A stretch of 64,000 nucleotides of DNA, taken from Euphorbia lathyris (lineage: Eukaryota > Streptophyta > Magnoliopsida > Malpighiales > Euphorbiaceae). Positions 46,108 to 56,499 of the stretch are shown here, piece after piece; the stretch's first letter is position 1; the number at the start of each line of letters is the position of its first letter. The notes under the pieces were generated by a model. That model worked only from the letters and a program-made list of their open reading frames with translations, was not told where the DNA came from and did no database searches. The position numbers and the translations under genes are program-made. The stretch is from positions 74,057,256-74,121,255 of the forward strand of contig NC_088911.1 of the NCBI RefSeq assembly GCF_963576675.1. Reading direction: 5' to 3'.

Positions 46108-47401
46108 GACGGAGCGGTTAACTCGAATGGAGCCGGGGTAGGAATGTTACTTATCTCACCGGAAGGGGAAAGGATCCCAATGACAAAGAAGTTATCGTTC
46201 CCTCTCACTAATAATATGGCCGAGTAGGAAGCGTGCATCTACGGGTTAGAGTCGCTAGCAGCGCTAGGAGCGTCGTATGTTGAAATCTGGGGCTACTCAA
46301 AGCTGATTATCGAGCAAGCACAGGGAATTTGGGAAGTAAGGGAAGAAAGGTTACACCCGTACCTAGACCATCTAGGGGGGTTGGCACAGAGGTTCAGTGA
46401 GTGCCGCTTTTATCATATTCCTCGAGCACAGAACTAAGCGGCAGATGCTTTGGCCACGTTGGTGTCGGTATGGGATAATCCACAGAATATTGCCTCAAAG
46501 CCTCTGGCATTGAGGAGGTCTCACAAACCGTGCTCCGAAGATGTAATGTTGTTAGGAGTGGATGGAAAGCCTTGGTATTTCGACATCGTGAACTTCACGA
46601 AAAGTTGAACTTATCCGACAGAATTAGAGCTTAAGGATCAGGCCATGATCAGAAGGTTAGCCCAGCAGTTCGTCATCCACAACGATTTGCTTTACAAAAG
46701 GCACGCCGATGGTTTACAATTGAGATGTTTAGACGAGGGAGAAGGCCGTGAAGCAATGGAGTCAGTGCACTCGGGAATTTGTGGAGCCCACAAGGGAGGA
46801 GCAGTGCTAGCAAAGAAAATCATAAGGCAAGGCTTCTATTGGCTCTCTATGGAAAGAGATTGCAATGAATATGCGAAGAAATGCCACGATTGTCAAATCC
46901 ATGGCGATTATAATCACCTGCCAGCTATGGAACTGCACGTGTTGGCACCCGTTTGGCCGTTTGAAGCTTGGGGCATTGATATCATCGGTGAGGTGAGGCC
47001 TAATGGACACAAGTTCATCGCAGTTGCCATTGATTACTTCGCCAAGTGGGTAGAGGCAGAATCGTTTAGTAAGCTGGGATCGAAGCAGATGAGGAAGTTT
47101 ATTGAAATGCATCTAACCACCAGGTTTGGGGTGCCTCACCACATGATCACGGATAATGGGATCCAGTTTCAAGGGGAAGTGAAAAGTCTCTTCCAAGAGT
47201 ACGGTATTGAGCATCATAGATCGTCTCCATATCGCCCATAAGCTAACGGGGCAGTAGAAGCGGCCAATAAGAACCTTAAGAGGATTCTCGTAAAGACAGT
47301 AGCATCGCATCAGAATTGGCACGAGCAGCTTCCGCTCGCTTTATGGGCTTATCGCACGATGGTTAGAACGTCAACTGGGGCAACGCCGTTCTCCTTAGTG
47401 T
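46108..47401 (+). pseudogene. pol: Duplicate of gypsy second RNase H and integrase (copy of 35062-36355)
   Basis: Base for base it follows 35062-36355 with an offset of 11046 and only about five substitutions, including one that makes a new stop (CAA to TAA at 47239-47241). The three older stops are present in both copies. It ends with its own AGTGT (47397-47401) next to the right Sirevirus LTR, so it was copied from a chromosome or segment that already carried the Sirevirus LTR at the same site. Confidence 0.93.
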
Positions 47402-48720
47402 TGTTGGTCCCTTGTAAGGTTGCAAATATAGTTCCAAGGGGGGGTTAGGAACTATTTTACCTTTTTAAAATGATTAGGGCAGATTTCTTTCCTTTAAGAA
47501 AAGATTATGTAACAGCGGCACTTAGCAATCAGCAAGACACTGGCTTAGTCAACTAGTGACTAGGTCAGCTTCGTTGCTTAGGTCAGGAAATAGCACTTAG
47601 AGTCTATTCCTGAACTAACTCGTTGGTAGCGCACAACTCAGCTTGACCTCTTTTACTTGGTCAGTTTTAGTTTGTTTTAAGCAAGCAATATATTAAGGAG
47701 TTAAGGGTTAGAAATACTTCACTCAGCGGAGTTATCCAGGTTCGGCTTCTTCTAAGCCTACGTCCTGTCCCCGGAACACGTTCCGAGATTTCCAATTCAC
47801 TACTGAGCTCTTTAAAGGTAGAGACTCGAAAACCCTTTACAAGTCAGAAGCTGAGTATAACAAGAGTACCTTCCTCTATACCTCTACTCACTTCTATTCT
47901 AATTCACTAAGTACTAAAACCGAGTACTTAGCTTCTCCTTTCTATTCCTAGAAATGATTAAGATTTGTCCTAAACAACAATTGCTAGAACACCTTAGATG
48001 TTTGAGGATCAATCACTCTAGACTTTTACACAAATGAATAAGCTTGTAGTGTAAGAATTTGCTTTGCTTTTGATGGAGAACTTTTATACACGTTTGGTCA
48101 GCGTAACGGCTTTAGCTCAAAGTTCTCTATTGAATGTGGATTCTGAATGCTCTATTTAATTTCGAAATAACCGTTGGAGGGAAACGGCTACAGGTCATTC
48201 TCACTCAGTCTGTCAGCAGTTCTCTTGGCCAATCAGATTCCAGCATCTTCTGTTCTTCGGTCAGTGTGACAGTATGTTCCTCCATTTTAGGTAACGTCAA
48301 CCAGACAGCTTGCTGCGTCTTCTGATCTTTACTAAAAGAGGAAATACTTTGTCTGGAAGCTGTCTTGTGGTCAGCGGCTGTCTTGTACGTTTTGTCGAGA
48401 CAGCTCAGCAGCTTCTAGCCGAAGTTGTCTACGTGGATCTTCTGGATCCTTCTTTGCTCAGCATGCGTTTCATCACTTCAACGGCAACGTTTTGAAATAC
48501 GCGGGCTGAGTGATCTTGGGCTTGTTTGACTTGGGCCTTGACTTCCATATAGGGCTTGAGCCTTATGATCTTTATGTCTTATAATAAATTATAAACTCAA
48601 CATTGAACAAACACATTAGTAACAATAAATCAAAGCATTTAAACTTAGTGTGTTGTAGAATATTTAATTTCACCTAATTAATTTTGTCAAATCAAAATCC
48701 TGTGGAAAGGTGTTTCAACA
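47402..48720 (-). repeat. 5' LTR (right) of Sirevirus copy 2
   Basis: 1319 nt. It ends TTTCAACA at 48720 followed by the TSD AGTGT and the remainder of the gypsy integrase. Its inner side borders gypsy duplicate sequence rather than a PBS, so it behaves as a solo LTR joined to a duplicated target. Confidence 0.93.
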
Positions 48721-48725
48721 AGTGT

Positions 48726-49132
48726 ATGGGGCAGAAGCAGTTCTGCCCGTTGAGATTGAGAAGCGATCGCTGAGAATCGTGGTAGAAGCAGAGATTCCCG
48801 AGACAGAACGGGTGAAGAACCGATATGAACAGTTGGCGTTAGTGGACGAGAAAAGGATGGAGGCTCTTTACCATGTGCAGTTATATCAAAGAAGGATGGC
48901 CCGGGCCTTCAACAAAAAGGTCAAGGCCAGCCCTATCAAAGAAGGGGATATGGTGCTGAAACAGATCCGAATGACGCACACTAACCCTAGGGGCAAGTTT
49001 AGGCCAAACTGGGAAGGATCGTTCTTCATGAAGAAGATCCTGAGCAAGGGGGCGGTGAAGCTTGCTACTATGGACGGCATGGAGTTCTCCGAACCTACCA
49101 ATCTGGATAGGCTTAAGAAATACTTTTCGTAA
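48726..49132 (+). pseudogene. pol: Tat-element integrase C-terminus
   Basis: It continues the integrase interrupted at 36355: YGAEAVLPVEIEKRSLR, the helical RRMARAFNKKVKASPIKEGD segment and the terminal chromatin/GPF-like part (GKFRPNWEGSFFMKKIL). The stop TAA at 49130-49132 is at the expected end. A 23-nt A run follows immediately. Apart from its split 5' end this segment has no visible lesion. Confidence 0.9.
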
Positions 49133-49579
49133 AAAAAAAAAAAAAAAAAAAAAGAAATAAGAAAACCCGCAAAGGGCGACCTATGCAACAATAAGGGACA
49201 TCCTAATGAGTGAAAACCCAAGAGGGCGCTCATTTGAAAATTCCGGGATAATAAAAGGAGAGTTGAAAAATCGCTGGGACCTGAAAACCGAAAAAGGCGG
49301 GTCCTGGTAACAGTAGTTATATCTTGAGCAATTATGGAAATAATGTGTAAGTGGCTAAGTATTTCTGTTGCTTGTAAATAAATAAAGGCATGAATGTATT
49401 CGAAGAGAATGTTTGAAATGATTATGATCGACTAAATGCATGGTATTACAAGTCATGAGTTATACATTTCTTTTCCCCACCACCAAATAAAAAGCCTACA
49501 CAAACATCTTTTTCACATATACCCACTATACATCACGGTAGTACTAATAAAGTCGTAAACCAAAACAATGACGGGACTA
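49133..49579 (+). other. Post-pol spacer of the Tat element
   Basis: An A run (to 49153) is followed by short imperfectly repeated phrases (GAAAACC(C/G)..AA..GGCG at 49161-49310). Non-coding in both strands as far as can be seen. Confidence 0.55.
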
Positions 49580-50100
49580 TCAAGGAGGAGGAACCCCAAA
49601 GTCCCAAAAGCCCTCAAGCGAATCAAAGCCTCTGAAGTAAGGTGCCCACTCCTCGGCTAAGGCCTCCTCGGCAACCCGATGACCCTTTACCGCAATCCGC
49701 AAACTCTCCTCAGTAGCTCGTTGGACCTCTATATCCACACGGCTCCTCTCCTCGGTTGCCCGGCCTCGCTCCTCCCAGCTGGAGCACTCATCCTCCATCT
49801 CTCGATAACGATGTATGATCTGAGCGTCATCATTCCGTAGTGACTCTCCTCGCCCGGCCGCCACGCCCTCCTGTACTCTTCGGCCCATAGAATGGAGGCC
49901 TCCCTGTAAAGAAAAATAGGAGGGAAGCAATGTAAAAAAGGAGAAAGAAAAAAAAAGAGAAAATATATATACATTCATTCATAATCATGTGCATACATAT
50001 CACTACACTAGGTTATACGATACTCACCAGATGATGGGCGTGACTTAAGTCAAGCCGCACGCAGAAATACTTGGATAGCTCCACGAAATTTGTGCAAGTC
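49580..50100 (-). other. Antisense spliced ORF in the 3' region of the Tat element
   Basis: On the minus strand, exon 50028 upward (to about 50098) ends at a donor CTG|GTGAGTATC. The next exon starts at 49903 after TTTCTTTACAG and runs to TGA 49580-49582. Joined, the frame stays open: ...YFCVRLDLSHAHHL then GGLHSMGRRVQEG, an arginine/glutamate-rich helical stretch and a C-terminus ending GVPPP. The next exon upstream would begin after GCCTGCCTAG near 50099. Antisense extra ORFs are known in Tat-lineage elements. Function unknown; the product looks coiled-coil-like. Confidence 0.5.
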
Positions 50101-50136
50101 TAGGCAGGCTTCGATAGGCAAATTAGGATTCGATCT

Positions 50137-51225
50137 ATGGGCACAGGCCCCGCTATGGACTGCGGTCTATGACATTATCAATGGGCACAGGCCCCGCTAC
50201 GGACTCCAGTCTACGGCATGAAGCTACTGCGGTAACAAACTCTCGGACGGGTGATAAAGCCCAAATATCAGAGCGACTGCCGTCAAAACCTCTTGGATGA
50301 GGTCTCAATTCCAACTCTCGGACGAGTGATAAAGCCCAGCTATCATCAACGAAAAAAACGCCTGCGATCAATGTAGAGATTAAGGTCGAACGGTTGATTT
50401 GGAGATATGCGAAACAAGCAAACGCCTGCGATCGATGTATAGATTAGGGTCAGATGTTCGATTTGGAGATCTGCAATACAAGGAAACGCCTGCGATCGAT
50501 GTAGAGATTAGGGTCGAACGATGGATTTGGAGATATGCAAACGAAAGGACGCCTGCGATCGATGTATAGATTAGGGTCGGATGTTCGATTTGGAGGTCTG
50601 CAATACATGAAAATGCCTGCGATCGATGTAGAGATTAGGGTCGAACGATGGATGTGGAGATACACAAACGAAAGGACGCCTGCGATCGAGGTGGAGATTA
50701 GGGTTGAATGATTAATTTCAAAACGAAAGAGTACATGCGGTCGAAATAAAGACTAGGGTCACTAGAAAAAGCAACTTTACCTGCGGTCGAGATAAAGACT
50801 AGGGTCGCTAGAAAAAGCAACTTTACCTGCGGTCGAGATAAAGACTAGGATCGCTAGAAAAAGCAACTTTACCCGCGGTCAAGATAAAGACTAGGGTCGC
50901 TAGAAAAATCAACTTTACCTGCGGTCGAGATAAAGACTAGGGTCGCTAGAAAAAGCAACTTTACCTGCGGTCGAGATAAGGACTAGGGTCGCTAGAAAAA
51001 GCAACTTTACCTGCGGTCGAGATAAAGACTAGGGTCGCTAGAAAAAGCAACTTTAGCTGCGGTCGAGATAAAGACTAGGGTCGCTAGAAAAAGCAACTTT
51101 ACCTGCGGTCGATGTGAAGACTAGGGTCGCTAGAAAAAGCCATTTACCTACGGTCGATTTAGACTAGGGTCGCTAGAAAGAGCTATATACCTGCGGTCGA
51201 TGTATAGGCTAGGGTTGGATGGTCG
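50137..51225. repeat. Three adjacent tandem-repeat blocks in the Tat 3' region
   Basis: Block a (about 50137-50345): pairwise duplicates around GGGCACAGGCCCCGCT and CTCTCGGACG(G/A)GTGATAAAGCCC. Block b (about 50358-50725): about six units of 62-64 nt starting GCCTGCGATCGATGTAGAG, in two alternating variants. Block c (about 50733-51225): about ten units of 46 nt, CTGCGGTCGAGATAAAGAC.., decaying at the right end. Blocks b and c share a core (CTGCGxTCGA...AGxxTAGGGTCG). 3' non-coding tandem repeats are typical of Tat/Ogre elements. Confidence 0.9.
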
Positions 51226-51414
51226 ACTTGAAGACCAGGAACGAGGAACCGCGCTGGGAGATCTACGCTTGCAGTCGATGTGGAGGCATACAACGTGAAG
51301 ATCAGGTATTTAGGGAGTCCTCCTCCCATTTTATATGTGTCTTTTACTTTAATATATTTCGCATTGCATGTGTTGCATTCATGAAAAAGTTTTTTTTTTC
51401 AAAAAGCACACACG

Positions 51415-51444
51415 TCACTGTCAAAAATAGAAAGTAGGGGCAAC
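51415..51444 (+). promoter_or_regulatory. Polypurine tract of the Tat element
   Basis: AAAAATAGAAAGTAGGGGCAAC lies directly before the 3' LTR start TGTAGACACC at 51445. This is the expected position for plus-strand priming. Confidence 0.7.
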
Positions 51445-54400
51445 TGTAGACACCGGGGTCGGAGGACCAATGAAGAAAAATTATAAAAAGGGATCCAAAT
51501 CAGTCGATTGAAATAAATGATGAGTCAATAAATATAATAATGAAAAAAACGTTGTTCGAAGGAACCGTGGAGACCGGTTTGATCGAATTCGGAAATCGAA
51601 TCGAGATGACGGGCGAATCGGTTCCGCGAGTGAAATCTTAAATCATCTCGCCGAGTTCGGGGTATTTCACACCATTTTCTTACTAATTTTATTATTAATA
51701 AAATCTCGGGATGATTGAGGGTTTTATTTCGAGCAATCCAAAGAATATATATATATATATGGTTTTGTAAAAGGATCAATTTTATAAAAGCTAATAAAAT
51801 CGGTTTTGACGAAAATCAATCGTTATTGATTTTGGTTGTTTTTAGATGTATTTTATTTAGTTAAACTTATTTATTTTTTTAGTATATATAAACGCGGCCC
51901 CGTCGGGACCAGTATTTACGTCACGGGCCGTTGGACGGCCCGTGACGAGGGCTGGGCTGCCCAGGCCCAGCCCTCCCTACACTTGGCATTCGGCCAAGTG
52001 CAGCAAATGCACTTGGCCGAATGCCAAGTGCATTTGTTAGCTTTTATTTAAAAAAAATAATAAATAAAAAAATAAAAAAATGAAATAACAAATAATAATG
52101 ATAATGATAATAATAATAATCATAACAATAAAGCCATCTAGCTTGCCTTTGGCTCCAAGTTGGCTTGGAGCCAAAAATAAATTATGTTTGGGGCTCCATA
52201 TGCCTATAAATAGGATGGAGTCCCAAGGCATTGGAGGAGGAAGAAAAAACCCGAACCCCTGGAGAAATTCGACGAGATCCGAATTCGCCCAAAAACCCAA
52301 AAAACCGACTCAAAACACTATCAATCGACTTGATTTGGCATCTCCATTACCGATTGAGAGGTAATAATCCGAGGAGCTAGACCCGTTTACTCTTTCATTT
52401 CATTCTTTATTACGTTTTTATTGTTTAGATCTACTCCTTTACTCTTTTATTTGCATTTTTATTGCTTAAACTTGTCAAATTAATTTTCTTCTTTCATTCT
52501 ACAAACACTTGAGTTTGGATCTAAAATAAAAACCTCGTTTTATGTCCCAATACGAACAGTGACCCCATTTAGGGGTAGTTCGGGACTAAAACGTTGTAGA
52601 TCTAGATTTAGAAAATGTTTTAATTAACGTTTTAAAATAAAACATCGTTTTGGGAGTTTCCGTTATAGACTATGACCCGATTCGGGTAGTTCGGAGGCCA
52701 AAAATGATAGAATAGATTAGATCTAAAGCTTTTGAATAAATCTGGAAACTGTTAAGAGCTGTTTCTGTAATTTCACTTTTTCTGTCGGTAAAGGCGGTTT
52801 ACCGACGGATTTTCCGTCGGTAAAGCTGCTGGAATTCGTAAAAAATGCCTTTTTAACCCTTTTTTCTTAACTTTTTGATATTTGGTCCCTAATATATGTA
52901 TATATAATTATGTAATTATTTTATTAAAATCATTTTGGGGTATATAACTAATAATTATCTATTATATATTTACTCATTTTGTGTTTGGGTATTATTTATA
53001 TTAATCTAACTTTGTAAATATATATATATGTATATATATGTTTTCTTTAAGTCCATTTAAGCTATATCTAATTATTATTTTTGTGGATCATTTGCTTGGC
53101 CCATTTGGGATGATTTATAAATGCTTTTGGGTTATTAGATATTATTTTGGGTATTGATATTGGGATGTACTTTTAGGTGGGTTAATTTCCATATAGCTAT
53201 TGTGTAAAAACTAATTTGGGGTTAAATGTTATTTTCTCATTCATGAACTTTATTCATTATTTTTACATGTTTTGAATTAGGATAAAAAGTATACTATACT
53301 TAGTGTTATTTTCCTTTTTATTAGCATATATCAATAACTATAGTATATATTATGTTTTTACCTTATTTTTAATCTATAGGTGTAATCACCATCTTTTACT
53401 AAAAAGGTATATATATGTATATATTCCTTTTTTATTCTTTAGACATTTATATGTATATTTTAAATGGGTTTTGTTTGGTAATTGTGATTTAATTTGTTGT
53501 GATTATGATAAGTAAAGGTTCAATTGAGTGAAAAAAAGGGAAATAAACCACAAAAGAGAGACTTCAATTTGATTATTTAAACTAAAGAGTTTTTTAGAGA
53601 TTCTTAATGTAAATAAAAAGGTTTTTCGTCGTTTTAAATCGCCTTCTAAAAATATCACGTTTTAAAACCTTAATTCGTTCCAATGACGGATTAAGCGAAC
53701 ATTGTAATTAAAATCATTTTCATTGTAAATAATGAAGTTTTGAATCGTTTTCCTAACTAAACAGTTTTATACAAAATGAATGAACTTGTATGCTTAATCA
53801 CGTTTTTGGTTAAAACTTCTTGTTCAAACGTTTTCAAACGCTCGAGTCGTTCCAACGGCGATTCGAGTCGATGTCATGTAAATTAACGGGGTTTTGAAAC
53901 GTACCTAAATCGTTCCAACGGTGATTAAGGTACGAACCATGTAAATAAACTCGTTTTTCGGGGAGTGAGATTAGCTTAGAGTTAGTGTATAGTCTAAAGC
54001 ATAAAATCACACTGTGAATAAATCAATTCTCTCTTCTCCCCCTCTCTCTCCTATATACTTTAAATTTATGCAAAATGGGTGATTCTTTACTAAAATGGAT
54101 TCTAATAACATGCTCAAAACGGTTTTCAAAGCGAGAAAGAAAAGGTTTCAAATGAATTTTAAACTTAAAGAAATATGTGATTAGTCCGTTATCGCCTAAC
54201 ACGCTGAGTAGGAGGCCGGTGGTTCATAACCGGGCGATGTCGGGGTGCCTAGTAGCCTTTCTCCGGAAAGGAGCTAGCCTTCTCGGCTCGTACCTAAGTT
54301 TCTCGAACCCTCACCGGTCTCCCGCAAGGGATCGGTGTTCATTTTCCCATTCGTGGGTGGCGACTCTTCCATACTCCGAGCTCCGGTCCTGCCGAGCAGC

Positions 54401-54506
54401 TTGATTCCACGATTGGTTGCTTTCGGTGCCAATCACCGCTTACGTCGCCATGAGGTGTCCACCCCCCGGTCCGCCCGGGCGAGGCCGTTCGGCACCTTGT
54501 CTAACA
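51445..54506 (+). repeat. 3' LTR of the Tat element
   Basis: 3062 nt, uninterrupted; it gives the unrearranged form of the 5' LTR. It keeps the TATA box (about 51885-51892), the hairpin cluster (51896-52032) and the GTCGGTAAA segment (52784-52824). It ends GTCTAACA, followed by TSD ACAGT (54507-54511). Confidence 0.94.
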
Positions 54507-54511
54507 ACAGT

Positions 54512-54534
54512 GCACTTGCGGAAATCGCTCAACA
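54512..54534 (+). repeat. Terminal 23 nt of the Athila solo LTR
   Basis: GCACTTGCGGAAATCGCTC then AACA. It restores the end of the LTR begun at 22386 once the Tat element and one ACAGT are removed. It is followed by GAGAA (54535-54539), matching 22381-22385. Confidence 0.82.
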
Positions 54535-54539
54535 GAGAA

Positions 54540-54963
54540 CAAATTAATTATTGTATTGGATAAATATTTTTTATGGAATTTATAATAAGTATTGAACAAA
54601 TTATTTTGTTGGGGAGTGTTATTTTAGATGTAACAATATTTTTTTACTTCCACTATAGTAGCTCTAAGGGCTTGTTGCTTTCACTATAGTTGATCTAAGG
54701 ACTTGTTTGGTTCATAGGATAATGGAGAAATAGAATAGTTATTCCTAGAAAATAGTTATTCCTATATTTGATTGATTATTTTGCATGGAATAGTTATTAC
54801 ATTTTGTTGAATAATTATTCTTCAATTTAACCTTGGAGTAGCTATTCCTAAGACTAATTTTCTTAATTTCCAAAACTACTCCTTTACCAAAACCCTAATC
54901 CTCTCATGTCGGTCTCTAGATTCTTGTTTATATTGAAATTATCAAGACTATAGCATATTACAG
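54540..54963. other. Host flank of the nest, A/T-rich
   Basis: Contains ACTATAGT-type inverted words (54652-54690) and several AATAGTTATTCCT repeats (54732-54785), as in degraded MITEs. No gene is seen. The Athila 5' LTR and PBS expected before the gag that follows are not here, so that element is 5'-truncated near 54970. Confidence 0.45.
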
Positions 54964-56499
54964 TTGTATTATAACTGTTCGTTAGCCAGTAGCATAGTTA
55001 GACCCCAAATAGTCGCACACCAATTTGAAATTAAGCCAGCATTGCTTAATATGTTACAAAATAATGTGACATTTTATGGACTATCTAACGAAAATCCAAA
55101 CACCCATTTGACAAATTTCTTAGAAATTTGTGACACTTTTAAAATGACCGATGTGCCAGTCGAAGCAATTAAACTTCGACTCTTTCCTTTCACCTTGAAG
55201 GATAGAGCCAAAGATTGGTTAACTTCTATGCCCGTCGCAACATTCGGAACTTGGGACCAATTAGCCTAAGCATTTTTATCAAAAAATTTCCCTTTAGCAA
55301 AAACAGCAAGAGCCATAAAAGAGTTAACATCTTTTACGCAATATGATAATGAAACTCTTTATGAGGCTTGGGAACGTTTTAAGGAACTTCAACGTTTATG
55401 CCCACACCACCAATTGCCCGATGCACTTTTAATGCAAACTTTTTATAACGGAAAAATCCTACAACTAGAGGTTCATTAGATGCTGTGTCGGGAGAGTTAT
55501 TTATGAAGAAGACATCTGCCCAAGCAAGAGAACTTTTGGAGGAGATGGCAATCAACAGCAGTATGTGGCCCGCGGAACGTGGACACATACCAGTGGCGAA
55601 ACCATCATCCTCAACCACATCACCAGTAAGGTATAGTGAATCTCGATCCAGTCGCAATGTTACAAGCCCAATTTTCTGCCTTATCGCACAAAATTTATAG
55701 GTTTATGGCACCGTGCGATACCAATGGTAATCCAATCCCAACAGATGTGGATTACGAAGGTATGGATGAGATTGAACATGTAAATTTTGTCCAAGGGCAA
55801 AACCAAATTAATAATCCTTATTCTAGTACTTATAATTCTGGATGGAGGAATCATCCTAATTTTAATTGGAAAGATAATAATAATAATAATACCAGTGCTA
55901 ATTAAAATCGTACCAATAATTATCAAAATCAGTCAAGAGATACGATTAGCACTTTATCTTCTAAAATCGACAAATTTATAGACGCTATTAGTGGAAAAGT
56001 AAGTAGCCATGATGATGGTTTTAAACGCATCGAGAATAAATTCGATCAACTTATTAAAAACCATTCGTCTAGCATCCATAATTTGGAGGTTCAAATAGGA
56101 CAAATTGTTAAATCAATTCCATCCCGAAAAGAGGGAAGTCTTCCCAGCCATACGGAAGAAAATCCGAAAGAGCATGTAAAGGCTATCACTCTTCGTTCAG
56201 GAAAAAATTACTTAGGTCCGGAAATTCCCGAAGATTCAACTAACATTATGCAGGGAACTGATTTACCAACAAAATCCAAGGAAGATACTTTAAATGCAAA
56301 AGGTTCACCATTAGATGCAAGTACAAAAACTTTTGTACCCAAACCACCTTTTCCGCATAAAGTCCGAAACAAGGACTATGACAAACAACTTTTAACATTT
56401 TTGGACAAACTTAAAAATTTGCATATAAATTTAACGTTTATGGATGAGATAACGCAAATTCCTAACTATGGTAAGTTTTTAAAAGATTTAATTTCTTAG
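54964..56499 (+). pseudogene. gag: Athila gag
   Basis: Begins about ASSIVRPQIVAHQFEIKPAL; then FYGLSNENPNTHL, LFPFTLKDRAKDWLTSMP (the gag core), YEAWERFKELQRLCPHH, FYNG. Lesions: TAA at 55267-55269, a frameshift near 55450, another near 55635, and a stop at about 55903. The C-terminal part holds an asparagine-rich low-complexity stretch (55840-55930), the AITLRSGK motif (56190) and a final helical domain to TAG/TAA near 56497. No CCHC knuckle is visible, as is common in Athila gag. Confidence 0.87.

Larger units (their letters stand above)
36356..48720 (-). mobile_element. Sirevirus-type Ty1/copia element, copy 2, rearranged; TSD AGTGT
   Basis: The outer LTRs 36356-37706 and 47402-48720 are flanked by AGTGT (36351-36355 and 48721-48725), so one insertion event in the gypsy integrase is certain. 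Reading right to left there should be LTR, PBS, gag, pol, downstream ORF, polypurine tracts, LTR. Instead 46108-47401, between the right LTR and gag, is a copy of gypsy sequence 35062-36355, and the PBS and the first ~100 gag codons are gone. A second AGTGT stands at 47397-47401 before the right LTR. The element is therefore a product of later recombination and cannot be autonomous. Confidence 0.92.
23753..54506 (+). mobile_element. Tat/Ogre-type Ty3/gypsy retrotransposon carrying a nested Sirevirus, TSD ACAGT
   Basis: LTRs 23753-27438 and 51445-54506 start TGTAGACACCGGG and end GTCTAACA. ACAGT lies at 23748-23752 and 54507-54511. Interior order: PBS, 2-kb leader, gag, further gag-like modules, protease, G-patch, RT, RNase H, a second RNase H, integrase, an antisense spliced ORF, tandem repeats, purine tract. 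The second RNase H, antisense ORF and 3' tandem repeats are hallmarks of the Tat lineage. The very long LTRs (about 3.06 kb without a secondary insertion) and leader fit Ogre-like members. The coding frame carries several stops, many of them shared by the internal duplicate, so the element was defective before the later rearrangement. Confidence 0.93.

Noticed and set aside
49729..49974. Alternative minus-strand ORF overlapping the antisense exon
   Set aside because: It is a shifted frame over the same exon and does not join to the upstream exon in frame.
50733..51225. Regular ~46-nt repeats resembling a CRISPR array
   Set aside because: The whole unit is repeated with no variable spacers, the genome is a plant's, and the array sits in the 3' region of a Tat element.
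54540..54963. 5' LTR and PBS of the right-hand Athila element
   Set aside because: No TGGCGCCGTTGCC-type PBS or TG...CA repeat is present. The Athila LTR piece at 54512-54534 belongs to the solo LTR, as its TSD shows.
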